64,000 nt of DNA from Bacillota bacterium (GCA_017443515.1 JAFRXM010000022.1:62001-126000), one strand, 5' to 3'. Shown: positions 40,568 through 50,206, numbered from the stretch's first letter. Notes: generated by a model not told the origin, from the letters alone. Numbers and translations are program-made.

Positions 40568-40730
40568 GCATCAGGTCCTTAAACACACCGTTGACAAAGC
40601 CTGTGATCTGCTTGTTGAAAATAAGCCCTATGACAACTGCTATAGCTATAAGTATTGCGACCTGTACAAGTTCCATACCGCGATCGTCCGTGGTAAGACC
40701 GATGTACAGCCTGTTGATGAACTTTTTCAT
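40554..40730 (-). CDS. Flp-type major pilin, 58 residues
   Basis: A short gene: MKKFINRLYIGLTTDDRG then MELVQVAILIAIAVVIGLIF and a C-terminal NKQITGFVNGVFKDLMHAKF. The Gly-Met-Glu-Leu-Val-Gln junction followed by a hydrophobic helix is the classical Flp prepilin cleavage site and assembly helix. GGGAGG lies 8 bases before the ATG. It is between tadC and tadE, the expected place for the pilin subunit. Flp pilins are polymerised by TadA/B/C into fibres for adhesion. Confidence 0.85.
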   Translation of the reverse strand: MKKFINRLYIGLTTDDRGMELVQVAILIAIAVVIGLIFNKQITGFVNGVFKDLMHAKF

Positions 40731-40748
40731 TGTGTTTTCCTCCCTTTT

Positions 40749-42005
40749 CTACATTGCCATAAAAGACGGCGCTGCCGTGATTATAATAAGTGCGATCAGC
40801 AGAAGTATCAGGGGCAGGCAGAGCTTTGTCTCCGCTTCCCTGACTTTGGCCCGGGCGCTGCCGAGCCTGGATCCCAGCATCATACTGCGTTCCTGTTCCA
40901 GTTTGTCCGCAAGGCTGGCACCACTTGATGAGTGCTCATACACGAGGGATGAAAACCTCAGCAGGCTGGCGCAGTGAGACTCCTTTGCAAAAGAATACAG
41001 CTCGTTTATAAAAGAAACATTCCGCATGACCGATCTTTGCCGTATCTCCCTGAATATGCGGTACAAAGGGCCCTGTTCTGAAGAAGCCTGATCTGTAAAC
41101 TGAATAAAAGCGCTCTCCGCTATCAGCCCTGCATTAAGCAGGAGCATCACCTGAAAACTCATCGCCGGAATCTCTTTTTCAAAAGCATCAAGCCTTTTGC
41201 GGTACATCCTTTTTTCAGGGTCATCCCGGCTGAGCCAGACAAATACAGCGGCAAACACGCAGGCCGGTATCACAAGGACCGGCGCACTCTTTCCCGGGAA
41301 GCTCCACGAAAGCCTGGCTCCCTGCGAGTCTGCAGGAAGGCTCAGGCCATCACCTTCGTCGTTTCTTCCAAGATCGTCGGAAAGCTTTTCGGAAAGAGCT
41401 TCCAGCCCTCTTAAATACTCATCCTCTCCCAATATATCGGGAATCATGAACTCCGACACCCTGCAGTACTCCCCCGCCCCAAGCTGAGCCGTGACCATGT
41501 TTTCAGAGCCGCTGCCGCCCAGGAAAGCAAGATCGTCTTCCTGCCAGGTGAGCGAAACTCCGTTCGGCGCTTCCGAAGGAAACCACTTGCCTTCGGAAAA
41601 CTGCGTCTTTATCCATTCCTCGCATTCGTCGAACAGCTTTTTGGCTTCGTCTGCTCCTATGTGCCTGGGAAGTACCGATACCGATATATCTTTTTCAAGA
41701 ACACTTCCGCTGTACTCCAGTTCCAGATGAAGGTCCTGCTCGTAGCCCTCTGAGCTTCGTGCGAGGCGTTCTACCGCGCTGCTGTTCCCGCCTAGAGCTG
41801 ATGCTATACAAAAAGCTGTTATTCCGGCGGCTATAACTCCTGCAGATACAATAAGACAGTTCCTGTGACGCTGCCGCCTCCTCGATCCCGGATCCTCATC
41901 CGAATAGACCAGCCATCCAAACCTGGACAGTTCTTTGTTTTCTACATTTCTATCTTTGTTATCTTTATTCCCCAGAGCAGTGCGGATACGATCAATAACA
42001 GACAA
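40749..42005 (-). CDS. tadC: TadC-like pilus assembly membrane protein
   Basis: A 418-residue protein of the type II secretion F family. One transmembrane helix lies at ~50-70, a long extracellular insertion (~72-235) follows, then a helix at ~238-255, a cytoplasmic helical bundle and a C-terminal pair of helices ending in IIITAAPSFMAM. TadC pairs with TadB to form the platform for the TadA ATPase. The outer insertion is longer than usual. The first ~21 codons overlap tadB. Confidence 0.8.
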   Translation of the reverse strand: MSVIDRIRTALGNKDNKDRNVENKELSRFGWLVYSDEDPGSRRRQRHRNCLIVSAGVIAAGITAFCIASALGGNSSAVERLARSSEGYEQDLHLELEYSGSVLEKDISVSVLPRHIGADEAKKLFDECEEWIKTQFSEGKWFPSEAPNGVSLTWQEDDLAFLGGSGSENMVTAQLGAGEYCRVSEFMIPDILGEDEYLRGLEALSEKLSDDLGRNDEGDGLSLPADSQGARLSWSFPGKSAPVLVIPACVFAAVFVWLSRDDPEKRMYRKRLDAFEKEIPAMSFQVMLLLNAGLIAESAFIQFTDQASSEQGPLYRIFREIRQRSVMRNVSFINELYSFAKESHCASLLRFSSLVYEHSSSGASLADKLEQERSMMLGSRLGSARAKVREAETKLCLPLILLLIALIIITAAPSFMAM

Positions 42006-42682
42006 AGCGTCATCACCACCCTTCCAAGAAGCGTTTCATAAAGGACTGAAACATAGCTGTAGTTTGTAAGATTCAGAAACAGCAGCACAGCCAGGGGCAT
42101 GCCTGCGAGAAGCACGACATCGAGCTTTTTCTGAGCTATCAGAGAGCGTATCTCCTCCGCAAACCCCATGCGGCTGAGCAGAAGTTCCGCATTCTTCCTG
42201 CAGACCTCTTCCAGATCGCCCCCGCAGACCTGACAGGTCCTGTAAGAGGAAGCAAACTGCTTTATCTCGGAAAGCCCGCTTCTTTCGCCAAGATCCTCGA
42301 GGCGGACGCCTATGTCCGAATGGGTCTGAGTGTATGCTTCCGTGATTCTTTTAAGTTCTGAATATATATCGCTGTCAGGACCCGAAGTCTCCTCTGCAGA
42401 CGCTGCTGCAGCCTCGATGGCATAAGGCATCTGCCTGCCCGCCGCCACAGCTCCTGATATTGAATAAAGAGCGTCTTTGAACCCGGTCAGGAGCTTTTCC
42501 CTGCGCTTTTCCGACACATAGGAAGCATAGAGTTTCTCCAGCGGAACTGCAGCAGCGCAGAATACAGCTCCTGCCAGGACCGACCTGTAGAAGAGCAATC
42601 CCAGCGCAAAGAAAGCCGCGCAGCACACCGCATAATACCTGGTCTTCTGCTCCGATGTCAGATGGCTTACGCGGTAATCCAC
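41942..42682 (-). CDS. tadB: TadB-like pilus assembly membrane protein
   Basis: A 246-residue type II secretion F-family protein: two N-terminal membrane helices (YAVCCAAFFALGLLFYRS and VLAGAVFCAAAVPLEK), a cytoplasmic domain with FKDALYSISGAVAAGRQMPYAIEAA, and two C-terminal helices. The start is uncertain. A GTG at 42682 follows AAGGAGG with very short spacing; the longer frame begins with TTG inside tadA at 42805. The overlap with tadC is 64 bases. Confidence 0.82.
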   Translation of the reverse strand: MDYRVSHLTSEQKTRYYAVCCAAFFALGLLFYRSVLAGAVFCAAAVPLEKLYASYVSEKRREKLLTGFKDALYSISGAVAAGRQMPYAIEAAAASAEETSGPDSDIYSELKRITEAYTQTHSDIGVRLEDLGERSGLSEIKQFASSYRTCQVCGGDLEEVCRKNAELLLSRMGFAEEIRSLIAQKKLDVVLLAGMPLAVLLFLNLTNYSYVSVLYETLLGRVVMTLCLLLIVSALLWGIKITKIEM

Positions 42683-42689
42683 GGCCTCC

Positions 42690-43907
42690 TTACAGTCCTT
42701 TGAGCAGCAGCTTTTCCGTCCTTGTGAGTTCTTTCCCCGTAGGGACAAGACCTTTTCCCGGACTGAACCGAAAAAGCTGCGACAATACGATCTCACCGTT
42801 TTCAATTCCGACGACCTCCGATATCTCCATCACCCTGCGGTGCCCGTCATCCGTCCTTGCAAGATGCACGAACACATCAACAGCCTGCGCTATTTGTCCC
42901 CTCACAGCGGCAAGCGGAAAATCCTGACCGGACAAAAACATGGTCTCAAGCCGGCTGAGCATACCCTTCGCAGAATTCGAATGTCCTGTTGAAAGAGAGC
43001 CATCGTGTCCGGTGCTCATGGCAGCAAGCATATCCACGACTTCTTCTCCGCGTACCTCTCCTACGATTATCCTGTCGGGGCGCATTCTTAAGCTGGCCTT
43101 TATCAGGTCCCTGATGCTTACCCCTCCGCGGCCCTGCACATTTGAAGACCTGGCTTCCAGGCGGACAAGATCATCGTGGTTCCTTATCTGAAGTTCGGCG
43201 CTGTCTTCGATGACTACCACCCTCTCCCGGGGCGGTATGCTGTCCGAAAGGACATTAAGAAATGTAGTCTTGCCCGAACTTGTACCTCCGCAAACGAATA
43301 TGTTGTATCGGTTTTTCACCAGACAGTCCAGAAGATCTGCAGCATTGCGGCTTATATCGCCCTGCTGCACAAGATCGTCCATGGTCATGCGGCCTTTGTT
43401 GAACTTCCTTATGGTAAGCACCGGTCCGCCTATAGCGACGTTGGCTGCAACAGCGTTAAATCTGGAGCCGTCGGAAAGCCTTGCGTCAACTATAGGATTC
43501 AGGTCGTTCATTTCTCTGCCGACACCTGCGGCAAGCCTTCGTATCACCTGTTCCAGCTGGGCAGCGCTCTCGAACTGCACATCGGAACGCTCTATTCCCC
43601 TTCCGCGCTCTATAAAGACGGCGCCCGGGCCGTTTACCATGATCTCTTTTACGTTAGGATCGTCAGCCAGATCCTGGAGGATCTCAAGTTCGCACCTTAG
43701 GGTGCAGTATACAGCACGTATGGTCCGCGCGATGCTCCCGTAATAGCCTTTTGCGCCGAACGGAAACACCTGTCTGTACTCTTCAAAGCATACCTTTTCG
43801 CATATCTTCAGGACATCCTCCTCTGAAGCTGATACACCTACGAGCCGCCTTGCTTTTTCAGATATTTTCAGAACTGATATTCTGTTTTCCTTCGATGGAC
43901 TGCGCAA
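42690..43907 (-). CDS. tadA: TadA/CpaF secretion ATPase
   Basis: A 405-residue hexameric ATPase: IVDARLSDGSRFNAV, Walker A GGTSSGKTTF (~220), Asp box VVIEDSAELQI, Walker B-type RIIVGEVRGEE and His box TGHDGSLSTGHSN. It powers pilus polymerisation at the inner face of the membrane. No ATG is present near the N-terminus; TTG at 43907 is taken, overlapping the upstream gene by 50 bases, so the start is uncertain. Confidence 0.92.
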   Translation of the reverse strand: MRSPSKENRISVLKISEKARRLVGVSASEEDVLKICEKVCFEEYRQVFPFGAKGYYGSIARTIRAVYCTLRCELEILQDLADDPNVKEIMVNGPGAVFIERGRGIERSDVQFESAAQLEQVIRRLAAGVGREMNDLNPIVDARLSDGSRFNAVAANVAIGGPVLTIRKFNKGRMTMDDLVQQGDISRNAADLLDCLVKNRYNIFVCGGTSSGKTTFLNVLSDSIPPRERVVVIEDSAELQIRNHDDLVRLEARSSNVQGRGGVSIRDLIKASLRMRPDRIIVGEVRGEEVVDMLAAMSTGHDGSLSTGHSNSAKGMLSRLETMFLSGQDFPLAAVRGQIAQAVDVFVHLARTDDGHRRVMEISEVVGIENGEIVLSQLFRFSPGKGLVPTGKELTRTEKLLLKGL

Positions 43908-44706
43908 GCCCCCTCACCTCCGCTCCGAACTGACCGAAAAGATCCATGCTTCGGTCCGCATCGTATGCAGCTGAAAACCTTAAGGCATTTATACCGCTGC
44001 GGCTAAGGATATCCGCAAGGCTTTCGGATACTCCGCGAAGCTCCTCCTTCCAGCCGAAGCACACAACAGCGTTGTCGCAAAGTTCCAAAGCAGCAAACGC
44101 CGGACCGGAACTGATCGGTACATCCATAACTATTCTGTCAAAAAAACCGCCAAGGTTGGTGATAAGCTTTGCAAGCTCAGCATCTTCAAGATATGAACAG
44201 GGATTGATATCCTCGTCCATGACCATGTAGTGCATTCCATAGCTGTCCCTGCCGAAGCTGCCCTGGACCTGCTCTGCGGTCTTTCTTCCGGATATGAGCC
44301 CGAAGAGATCTTCTCTTCCGCCGCTGCGGAACGGACTGCACTTTACAGCGATGCGGTCCAGGCTCAGGTACAGAACTTTCAGTTCGTAGAACTGCGACAG
44401 TATGCGCCCGTACATCACCGCTGCGCTGCTGGTGCCGCAGCCTCCGCAGCCGGAAGTAAAACCTGTGATAACGCAGCTTAGCGGGGCTGCAGTTTTTCCG
44501 GTACCATAGCACTGCGAGATCTTTGCTGCAGTGTTTTCTGCCGAATCGTAGCGTTCCACGGCAAACACCTCCTTCTTGGGATCATCCAGATCCTTTCTTT
44601 CTGCAATATGTATCTCCGCGCCCCGAAGGATGAGAGCCAGCCTGCCCGCCAGGCGCCTTACATACGCGCTGTTTTCGTGATAGATGTAGATGATCCTGCG
44701 TTTCAT
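43858..44706 (-). CDS. CpaE/TadZ-like ATPase with degenerate P-loop
   Basis: A 282-residue MinD/ParA-fold protein and the first gene of the Tad operon. An N-terminal receiver-like region (IIYIYHENSAYVRRLAGRL) precedes the ATPase core. In place of KGGxGKT the loop reads GFTSGCGGCGTSS: the usual lysines are lost. RIVMDVPISSG is the Walker B strand. TadZ/CpaE localises the pilus machinery to a cell pole. I use the ATG at 44706. A possible promoter TTGAAA-N17-TACCAT lies just upstream. Confidence 0.75.
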   Translation of the reverse strand: MKRRIIYIYHENSAYVRRLAGRLALILRGAEIHIAERKDLDDPKKEVFAVERYDSAENTAAKISQCYGTGKTAAPLSCVITGFTSGCGGCGTSSAAVMYGRILSQFYELKVLYLSLDRIAVKCSPFRSGGREDLFGLISGRKTAEQVQGSFGRDSYGMHYMVMDEDINPCSYLEDAELAKLITNLGGFFDRIVMDVPISSGPAFAALELCDNAVVCFGWKEELRGVSESLADILSRSGINALRFSAAYDADRSMDLFGQFGAEVRGLAQSIEGKQNISSENI

Positions 44707-44790
44707 ATCCACAAAAATGGTACCATGGCTAATTTTGGTTTTCAAGCTACAAAAAGGCAATAATGGCACACATTTGGAGTTGCAGACGCA

Positions 44791-44819
44791 ACAAAAGACC
44801 GCAGCGCGCTGCTGCGGTC
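44791..44819 (-). terminator. glyS terminator
   Basis: Minus-strand GACCGCAGC ... GCTGCGGTC stem followed by TTTTGTTG, 36 bases after the glycyl-tRNA synthetase stop codon. Confidence 0.85.
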
Positions 44820-44854
44820 CTTCTATGCCTTATATGGTCAATATCTCTGAATGC

Positions 44855-46261
44855 TTAGAACTCCAGGCTCTTTTCTATGAACGCCTTGAGGTCTTCGATT
44901 TTTACCCTCTGCTGTTCCATGGTGTCGCGGTCGCGGACTGTTACGCATCCGTCGGCCTCGGTGTCGAAGTCCACTGTGATGCAGAAAGGAGTTCCGATCT
45001 CGTCCTCTCTTCTGTAGCGCTTGCCTATGCTTCCGGAGGCGTCATAGTCCACCATGAAGTACTTGGCCAGGTCTGCGTAGACCTTCTCTGCCTGCTCGTT
45101 CTGCTTCTTAGTAAGAGGCATAACGGCTGCCTTGAACGGCGCCAGAGCCGGGTGGAAGTGCATGACGACGCGGCTGTCCTGCTTACCGTCCTTGCTGAGA
45201 TCTTCCTCTTCGTATGCATCGCAAAGGAAGGCTAGCGTAACGCGGTCCGCCCCAAGGGAAGGCTCTACGACGTAAGGAATATAGCGCTTCTTGGGATCTA
45301 TGGGATCCACGTATTCCATGCTCTGTCCGGAGCAGTTCTGATGCTGCGTGAGGTCGTAATCGGTGCGGTCCGCAATGCCCCACAGCTCGCCCCAGCCGAA
45401 CGGGAAGAGATACTCGAAGTCAGTGGTAGCCTTGCTGTAGAAGGACAGCTCCTCGGGGGAGTGATCCCTTAAACGGAGCTTTTCCATGTTCATGCCCAGG
45501 CTCTCGAGGAACTTGCGGCAGTACTCCTTCCAGTACGCGAACCATTCGAGGTCCGTATCCGGCTCGCAGAAGAACTCAAGTTCCATCTGCTCAAACTCGC
45601 GGATGCGGAAGATGAAGTTGCCCGGGGTGATCTCGTTTCTGAAGGACTTTCCTATCTGACAGATGCCGAAGGGGACCTTCTTGCGGGATGTCCTCTGGAC
45701 GTTCTTGAAGTTTACGAATATGCCCTGAGCAGTCTCCGGCCTTAAGTAGATCTCGGACTTTTTGTCTTCGGTGACGCCCATGAAGGTCTTGAACATGAGG
45801 TTGAACTGGCGGATGCCGGTGAAGTTCGCCTTTCCGCAGGTCGGGCAGCACACCTTATGCTCTGTGATGAAGGCTTCCATCTGCTCGTTGGACCATCCGT
45901 CCACGCTGCCGCCGAGATCTATGCCGTTCTCAGCCGCGAAGTCCTCTATCAGCTTATCCGCTCTGTGGCGCGCGTGGCACTCCTTGCAGTCCATAAGAGG
46001 ATCGGAGAACCCGCCCACGTGGCCGGAAGCCACCCAGGTCTGTGGGTTCATGAGTATGGCTGCGTCCAGGCCCACGTTGTACGGAGATTCCTGAACGAAC
46101 TTCTTCCACCACGCCCTCTTGACGTTGTTCTTGAGTTCCACGCCTATGGGACCGTAGTCCCACGCGTTAGCAAGGCCTCCGTAGATCTCGGAGCCCGGAT
46201 AAAGGAAGCCTCTGCCTTTGCACAGGCTTACGATAGTGTCCATCGAAAATTCTTTGCTCAT
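44855..46261 (-). CDS. glyS: Glycyl-tRNA synthetase, single-chain (alpha2) type
   Basis: A 468-residue class II synthetase of the eukaryote/Gram-positive alpha2 form. [20 protein letters not shown] is the conserved start, [20 protein letters not shown] is motif 2, and the anticodon-binding domain is C-terminal ([20 protein letters not shown]). Cys pairs (CKECH, CPTCG) suggest zinc. It charges tRNA-Gly. There is only a 24-base gap to the upstream gene, so no T-box leader is present. Confidence 0.97.
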   Translation of the reverse strand: MSKEFSMDTIVSLCKGRGFLYPGSEIYGGLANAWDYGPIGVELKNNVKRAWWKKFVQESPYNVGLDAAILMNPQTWVASGHVGGFSDPLMDCKECHARHRADKLIEDFAAENGIDLGGSVDGWSNEQMEAFITEHKVCCPTCGKANFTGIRQFNLMFKTFMGVTEDKKSEIYLRPETAQGIFVNFKNVQRTSRKKVPFGICQIGKSFRNEITPGNFIFRIREFEQMELEFFCEPDTDLEWFAYWKEYCRKFLESLGMNMEKLRLRDHSPEELSFYSKATTDFEYLFPFGWGELWGIADRTDYDLTQHQNCSGQSMEYVDPIDPKKRYIPYVVEPSLGADRVTLAFLCDAYEEEDLSKDGKQDSRVVMHFHPALAPFKAAVMPLTKKQNEQAEKVYADLAKYFMVDYDASGSIGKRYRREDEIGTPFCITVDFDTEADGCVTVRDRDTMEQQRVKIEDLKAFIEKSLEF

Positions 46262-46285
46262 GTTTTCCTCTTTGTATAAACTTTA

Positions 46286-47023
46286 TTATTCTTTGTCAAG
46301 ATCCACATATGTGGAATCGAGCTCTTCTTTTATTGCCTCAGCAAGGTCTTCCGCAGCTTCAGCGACATCTTCTACGGCTTTTTCTACAGCGTCGTTCTTT
46401 TTGATGTACTTTCCTGCGAGCTCTTCAGCCTTGTCCTTTGCGGCTCCGTAGAGCTCGGTGCCCTTGTCCTTTGCCGCGCTGTATAGCTCGGAGCTTACGC
46501 CCTTTGCAGTTTCGTAATAGGCGGAACCCTTTTCCTTTGCGGTAGCGTAGATCTCGGCGCCCTTTTCCAGGACCTCGTCCATTACTACGCCGCCCTTGTC
46601 CTTAACGGTAGAGTACACGTTTCCGGCCTTCTCGGACACGTTGACTACGCTTCCGTCTTCTTTGACGAGCTCCACCCTGCACCTGGTGACGGCTGCCGCA
46701 ACTGCGGAGGCTACCGCGCCCCAGGGGAAGAGCACTGTGCCGACAACGCCGAAGCTTACCGGCAGGTTGAGTATGAGGTCGTCGCCGTGGTATATCCTGA
46801 TCTTGGTGACGTTGCCCTTGCGGACGGTCTCCCTTACGGTATCCACGATCTTGCCTGCAGTCCTCTTTTCAGAGCTTGCGTAGTCGTTGTCGATATTTTC
46901 TTCGATGTAGATGATGGCATCTACCACGTTGCCGCCGGCGAATTCGAGGGCTTCTTTTGCCTCTTTATAGCTCACTCCGGTGCGGTCTTTTACTAATTCG
47001 ATCTTTTCCAGTGTGATCTCCAT
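46286..47023 (-). CDS. DUF4342 domain protein with helical repeats
   Basis: A 245-residue protein. The N-terminal ~45 residues (IELVKDRTGVSYKEAKEALE) form a UBA-like DUF4342 domain. A basic DUF4342 core with a hydrophobic segment (SFGVVGTVLFPWGAVASAVAAA) follows. The C-terminal half is made of ~11-residue helical repeats such as KGAEIYATAKEKGSAYYETA and KDKGTELYGAAKDK, like stress-related LEA/YtxH proteins. A membrane-attached stress or scaffold role is guessed. It sits between glyS and recO, 14 bases from recO. Confidence 0.8.
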   Translation of the reverse strand: MEITLEKIELVKDRTGVSYKEAKEALEFAGGNVVDAIIYIEENIDNDYASSEKRTAGKIVDTVRETVRKGNVTKIRIYHGDDLILNLPVSFGVVGTVLFPWGAVASAVAAAVTRCRVELVKEDGSVVNVSEKAGNVYSTVKDKGGVVMDEVLEKGAEIYATAKEKGSAYYETAKGVSSELYSAAKDKGTELYGAAKDKAEELAGKYIKKNDAVEKAVEDVAEAAEDLAEAIKEELDSTYVDLDKE

Positions 47024-47037
47024 TGTGTTTCTCCCTT

Positions 47038-47781
47038 CTATATGATGAGTGATTCGCTCTTCAGGGCGTCTATACCCAGATGGAACGAATAATATGCTTT
47101 GAGTATCCTCGAAAGGCGCGTCTGCACTTCCTTTGGGATGGAGAGCTTCTCCAGACTACGTATAGGATGCGCCTGCACAAAACGGATAACGTTTATTATA
47201 TCATCAGACACTTCAAATATCAACGGATTTAATACGGTTCCGGGAGGAATGCATTCCCGGCACACAAGACCGCCGTCCTGGACGCTTAAGTACGTCAGCC
47301 CTTCGGTCTTACCGCATCTTACGCAAGCGTCCGCCTGGATGCCGCTTCCCGAAAGCACAAGAGCCTTGAGCTTAAAGCCCACAAGAAGCGTTCCGAAGTC
47401 GGAGCTGCGGGCCTCGAGCATGTACAAAAACTCCGAAAGCAGGTTGAACATGCCCGAAGCCTGCTGATCCTCCTCCAGGAGCCTGTCGGAAAGCTCAAGA
47501 GCAACTGAGGCCGCTGCAAATTTGTCTATGTTCTCCCCTATCGAAAAGAAGCTGTTTATTGTCTCGGCGCCGTTGATGCTGTAGCTCTCGCGGCCCTTGA
47601 AGACCTCGTAGCGGCCGAGGGTAAAAGGCCTCAGCGCCAGAGCCGACTTGTTTTTTCCGCGTTCGGAGATGCTGGTCCCGGCCGAGATCTTTCCGTACTT
47701 TTTGGAGAGCAGCACTATCATTCGCCGTCCGTTCACGGTCTTTATCTGCCTGAGTATTATTCCTTCGGTCTCGGTGTACAT
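47038..47781 (-). CDS. recO: DNA repair protein RecO
   Basis: A 247-residue RecO: an N-terminal OB fold (EGIILRQIKTVNGRRMIVLL) and a helical C-terminus with a zinc site CVRCGKTEGL ... CRECIPPG. RecO loads RecA onto gapped, SSB-coated DNA with RecR. It starts directly after era (stop at 47782), in the order phoH-ybeY-era-recO. Confidence 0.95.
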   Translation of the reverse strand: MYTETEGIILRQIKTVNGRRMIVLLSKKYGKISAGTSISERGKNKSALALRPFTLGRYEVFKGRESYSINGAETINSFFSIGENIDKFAAASVALELSDRLLEEDQQASGMFNLLSEFLYMLEARSSDFGTLLVGFKLKALVLSGSGIQADACVRCGKTEGLTYLSVQDGGLVCRECIPPGTVLNPLIFEVSDDIINVIRFVQAHPIRSLEKLSIPKEVQTRLSRILKAYYSFHLGIDALKSESLII

Positions 47782-48678
47782 CTATTCCTTCTTATATCCG
47801 AAATTGCTGATGGCTATGGAAGAATCGCGCCAGCGTTCCTTTACCTTTACGAAGAGCTCCAGGTAAACTTTCGAGCCGGTAAGGGCTTCTATCTCCTCGC
47901 GGGCGGCCTTGCCTATGCCTTTGAGCTTTCTTCCGCCTTTGCCTATTATTATGCCTTTGTGCGACTGCTTTTCGCAGTAGATGGCAGCGTAGATACGGGT
48001 GATGTCCGGCAGTTCTTCGTAGCGCTCTATCTCCACAGCGACGCCGTGCGGGATCTCTTCCTCCAGGTACAGCAGGAGCTTTTCCCTAATGATCTCGCTT
48101 ACCAGGAAGCGCTCCGGATGGTCGGTTATCATGTCCGGCGGGAAGAACATGGGGCCTTCCTGCGCAAGATCGGCCAGCTTATCAAGAAGAACGTCCACGT
48201 TTTTCCCTTCCAGGGCGTTGGTGCCTATGATGGCGTCGAACAGGCCCATGGCCTCGTAGGTCCTGTAGATATCCCCGAACTGCTGCGGATCTATCCTGTC
48301 TATCTTGTTGATGACCAGGATCTTGGGGGTGGAGACTTCCCTGAGTTTTCCTATTATAAAAGCGTCGCCGCCGTTGTCTTCGTACGGACCGTCGACGAGG
48401 AACAGCACCGCGTCCACCTCTTTTAAGGTGCCGATGGCGGTGTCTGTCATGTATGTGCCGAGTTTATTTTTAGGCTTGTGCACCCCCGGGGTGTCTATGA
48501 ATACCAGCTGGCAGACCGGCTGTTTTCCGTCCATCTTCGTCCAGATGCCGCGTATGGCGTTGCGGGTGGTCTGGGGTTTGGCGCTGGTGATGGCGATCTT
48601 TTCGCCCAGGATGCTGTTTAAAAGCGTGGATTTGCCAACGTTGGGACGTCCCACTATGCCTACAAAACCGCTCTTCAT
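47782..48678 (-). CDS. era: GTPase Era
   Basis: A 298-residue GTPase with G1 GRPNVGKST, G3 DTPGV, G4 NKIDRI and a C-terminal KH domain containing GIIIGKGGRKLKGIG. Era binds the 3' end of 16S rRNA and assists 30S maturation. It overlaps ybeY by 4 bases and abuts recO. The cytidine deaminase and dgkA genes often found in between in Bacilli are absent. Confidence 0.98.
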   Translation of the reverse strand: MKSGFVGIVGRPNVGKSTLLNSILGEKIAITSAKPQTTRNAIRGIWTKMDGKQPVCQLVFIDTPGVHKPKNKLGTYMTDTAIGTLKEVDAVLFLVDGPYEDNGGDAFIIGKLREVSTPKILVINKIDRIDPQQFGDIYRTYEAMGLFDAIIGTNALEGKNVDVLLDKLADLAQEGPMFFPPDMITDHPERFLVSEIIREKLLLYLEEEIPHGVAVEIERYEELPDITRIYAAIYCEKQSHKGIIIGKGGRKLKGIGKAAREEIEALTGSKVYLELFVKVKERWRDSSIAISNFGYKKE

Positions 48679-49142
48679 CTGCTTATTCCAAGGAGCTCCA
48701 TCACGGCTTCCTCGCGGGCGCGCATGTCCTGCTTTTCGTCCTCGGTCTCGTGATCGTATCCAAGAAGATGCATTACGGAATGCACGAAGAGGTAGACTAT
48801 CTCACGCTCCTCGCTGTGGCCGAATTCCTCAGCCTGCGCGCGGCAGACGTCTTCGCAGATCACCACGTCGCCAAGAGCCAGCTCCTCGTCTTCGGCAAGC
48901 TGCGACTCGTCGGGGATGGCTCCGCCTTCGAACGCAGGAAAGCTCAGTACGTCCGTCTCCTTGTCTACTCCGCGGTACTCTTTGTTGAGCCTGCGTATCT
49001 CTTTTCTGTCCACGAAACTGACTGAAATGCTGGCGGACTCAGGGTCTATGCCCTCGCCTTCCAGCGCCGCGACTGCGGCAGCTTCAAGTGTGGCCGCGGT
49101 CTGATCGTCCGGCCTTACGTCTTCGTCAAAGTATAAAGTCAT
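48675..49142 (-). CDS. ybeY: Endoribonuclease YbeY (rRNA maturation factor)
   Basis: A 155-residue metalloprotein with the zinc motif HSVMHLLGYDH (His-x3-His-x5-His) near the C-terminus. YbeY takes part in 16S rRNA 3'-end maturation and ribosome quality control. It directly follows phoH (adjacent bases) and overlaps era by 4. Confidence 0.96.
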   Translation of the reverse strand: MTLYFDEDVRPDDQTAATLEAAAVAALEGEGIDPESASISVSFVDRKEIRRLNKEYRGVDKETDVLSFPAFEGGAIPDESQLAEDEELALGDVVICEDVCRAQAEEFGHSEEREIVYLFVHSVMHLLGYDHETEDEKQDMRAREEAVMELLGISR

Positions 49143-50111
49143 TTATTCCTCCGCCCATTCGGGGTGTTTTGTTATGTATCTGTCGTAAGCGTTTACTATG
49201 CGGCGCACCAGCGGATGGCGCACAACGTCGGAATCTGTAAGGGTGCAGAACGCAATGCCTTCTACGCCTTTTAATATGTGCATGGCGTCCACAAGGCCCG
49301 AGCGCTTACCGCGCGGCAGGTCCACCTGGGTTATATCGCCGGTAACTATCACCTTGGAGCCGAAGCCCATCCTTGTAAGGAACATCTTCATCTGCTCCTT
49401 GGTAGCGTTCTGGGCCTCATCCAGTATTATGAATGAGTTGTCCAGGGTGCGTCCGCGCATGTAGGCAAGTGGCACGACCTCTATGGTCTCCTTCTCCTTG
49501 AGGCGCAGGGTGGCTTCCCTTCCGAGTATATCGTAGAGCGCGTCGTACAGCGGGCGCAGGTACGGGTCCACCTTTTCCTGAAGATCTCCGGGGAGGAAGC
49601 CCAGGCGCTCGCCGGCTTCAACAGCAGGCCTTGCCAGGACTATCTTTTCCACGTCTTTGTTTTTTAGCGCGTTTATAGCCATCGCTACGGCTATGTAAGT
49701 CTTTCCGGTGCCGGCCGGGCCTATTCCGAAGGTTATGTCGTGCTTTTTGATCGCATCGACGTAGTTCTTCTGGCCTATGGTCTTGGCTTTGAGCGGTTTG
49801 CCCCGGAAGGTAAAGCAGATCACATCCCGTGAGACGTTGGAATCGTTGTAGGAAACGCCCTCGCCCGCAAGAGTTATGATGTAATTTACTTTCTGCTCGT
49901 CCAGGACCTGGCCGTTCTCTGCCGCCTTGAAGAGCTCGTTGATGATGAACGCTGCCTTTTCGGCTTCGTCGCCGTTTACGATGACCTGATCCCCGCGGTA
50001 GGTTATGGTGCATCCCGTGGCTTTTTCAACAAGATTGAGGTTGTAGTCGAAAGCGCCGAACACCTCTGCAAATTCAACGGCGCCGCTTGGTTGTATCCTT
50101 AGCTCGCTCAA
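49143..50111 (-). CDS. phoH: PhoH-family ATPase
   Basis: A 322-residue PhoH (PhoL-like) protein: an N-terminal KH/R3H-like region, then Walker A GPAGTGKTY (~residue 135) and Walker B FIILDEAQNAT. PhoH proteins are ATPases or helicases tied to RNA metabolism and typically encoded with ybeY. It is the first gene of this part of the operon; rpsU is divergent, 220 bases away. Confidence 0.95.
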   Translation of the reverse strand: MSELRIQPSGAVEFAEVFGAFDYNLNLVEKATGCTITYRGDQVIVNGDEAEKAAFIINELFKAAENGQVLDEQKVNYIITLAGEGVSYNDSNVSRDVICFTFRGKPLKAKTIGQKNYVDAIKKHDITFGIGPAGTGKTYIAVAMAINALKNKDVEKIVLARPAVEAGERLGFLPGDLQEKVDPYLRPLYDALYDILGREATLRLKEKETIEVVPLAYMRGRTLDNSFIILDEAQNATKEQMKMFLTRMGFGSKVIVTGDITQVDLPRGKRSGLVDAMHILKGVEGIAFCTLTDSDVVRHPLVRRIVNAYDRYITKHPEWAEE

Positions 50112-50206
50112 ATTTACCTCCTGTATACATGACCGGGCCTGCTACACTTCTTCAATTTGAGTTTAACACAAAACCCTGCAAATGTCACTCTGTTTGCGAC
50201 GCACTT

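Noticed and set aside
42683-42805. Upstream TTG start for tadB
   Set aside because: It would lie deep in tadA, has no ribosome site, and adds residues outside the family; the GTG at 42682 directly after AAGGAGG is preferred though not certain.
46262-46285. T-box or glycine riboswitch before glyS
   Set aside because: Only 24 bases separate glyS from the upstream gene, too short for either element.
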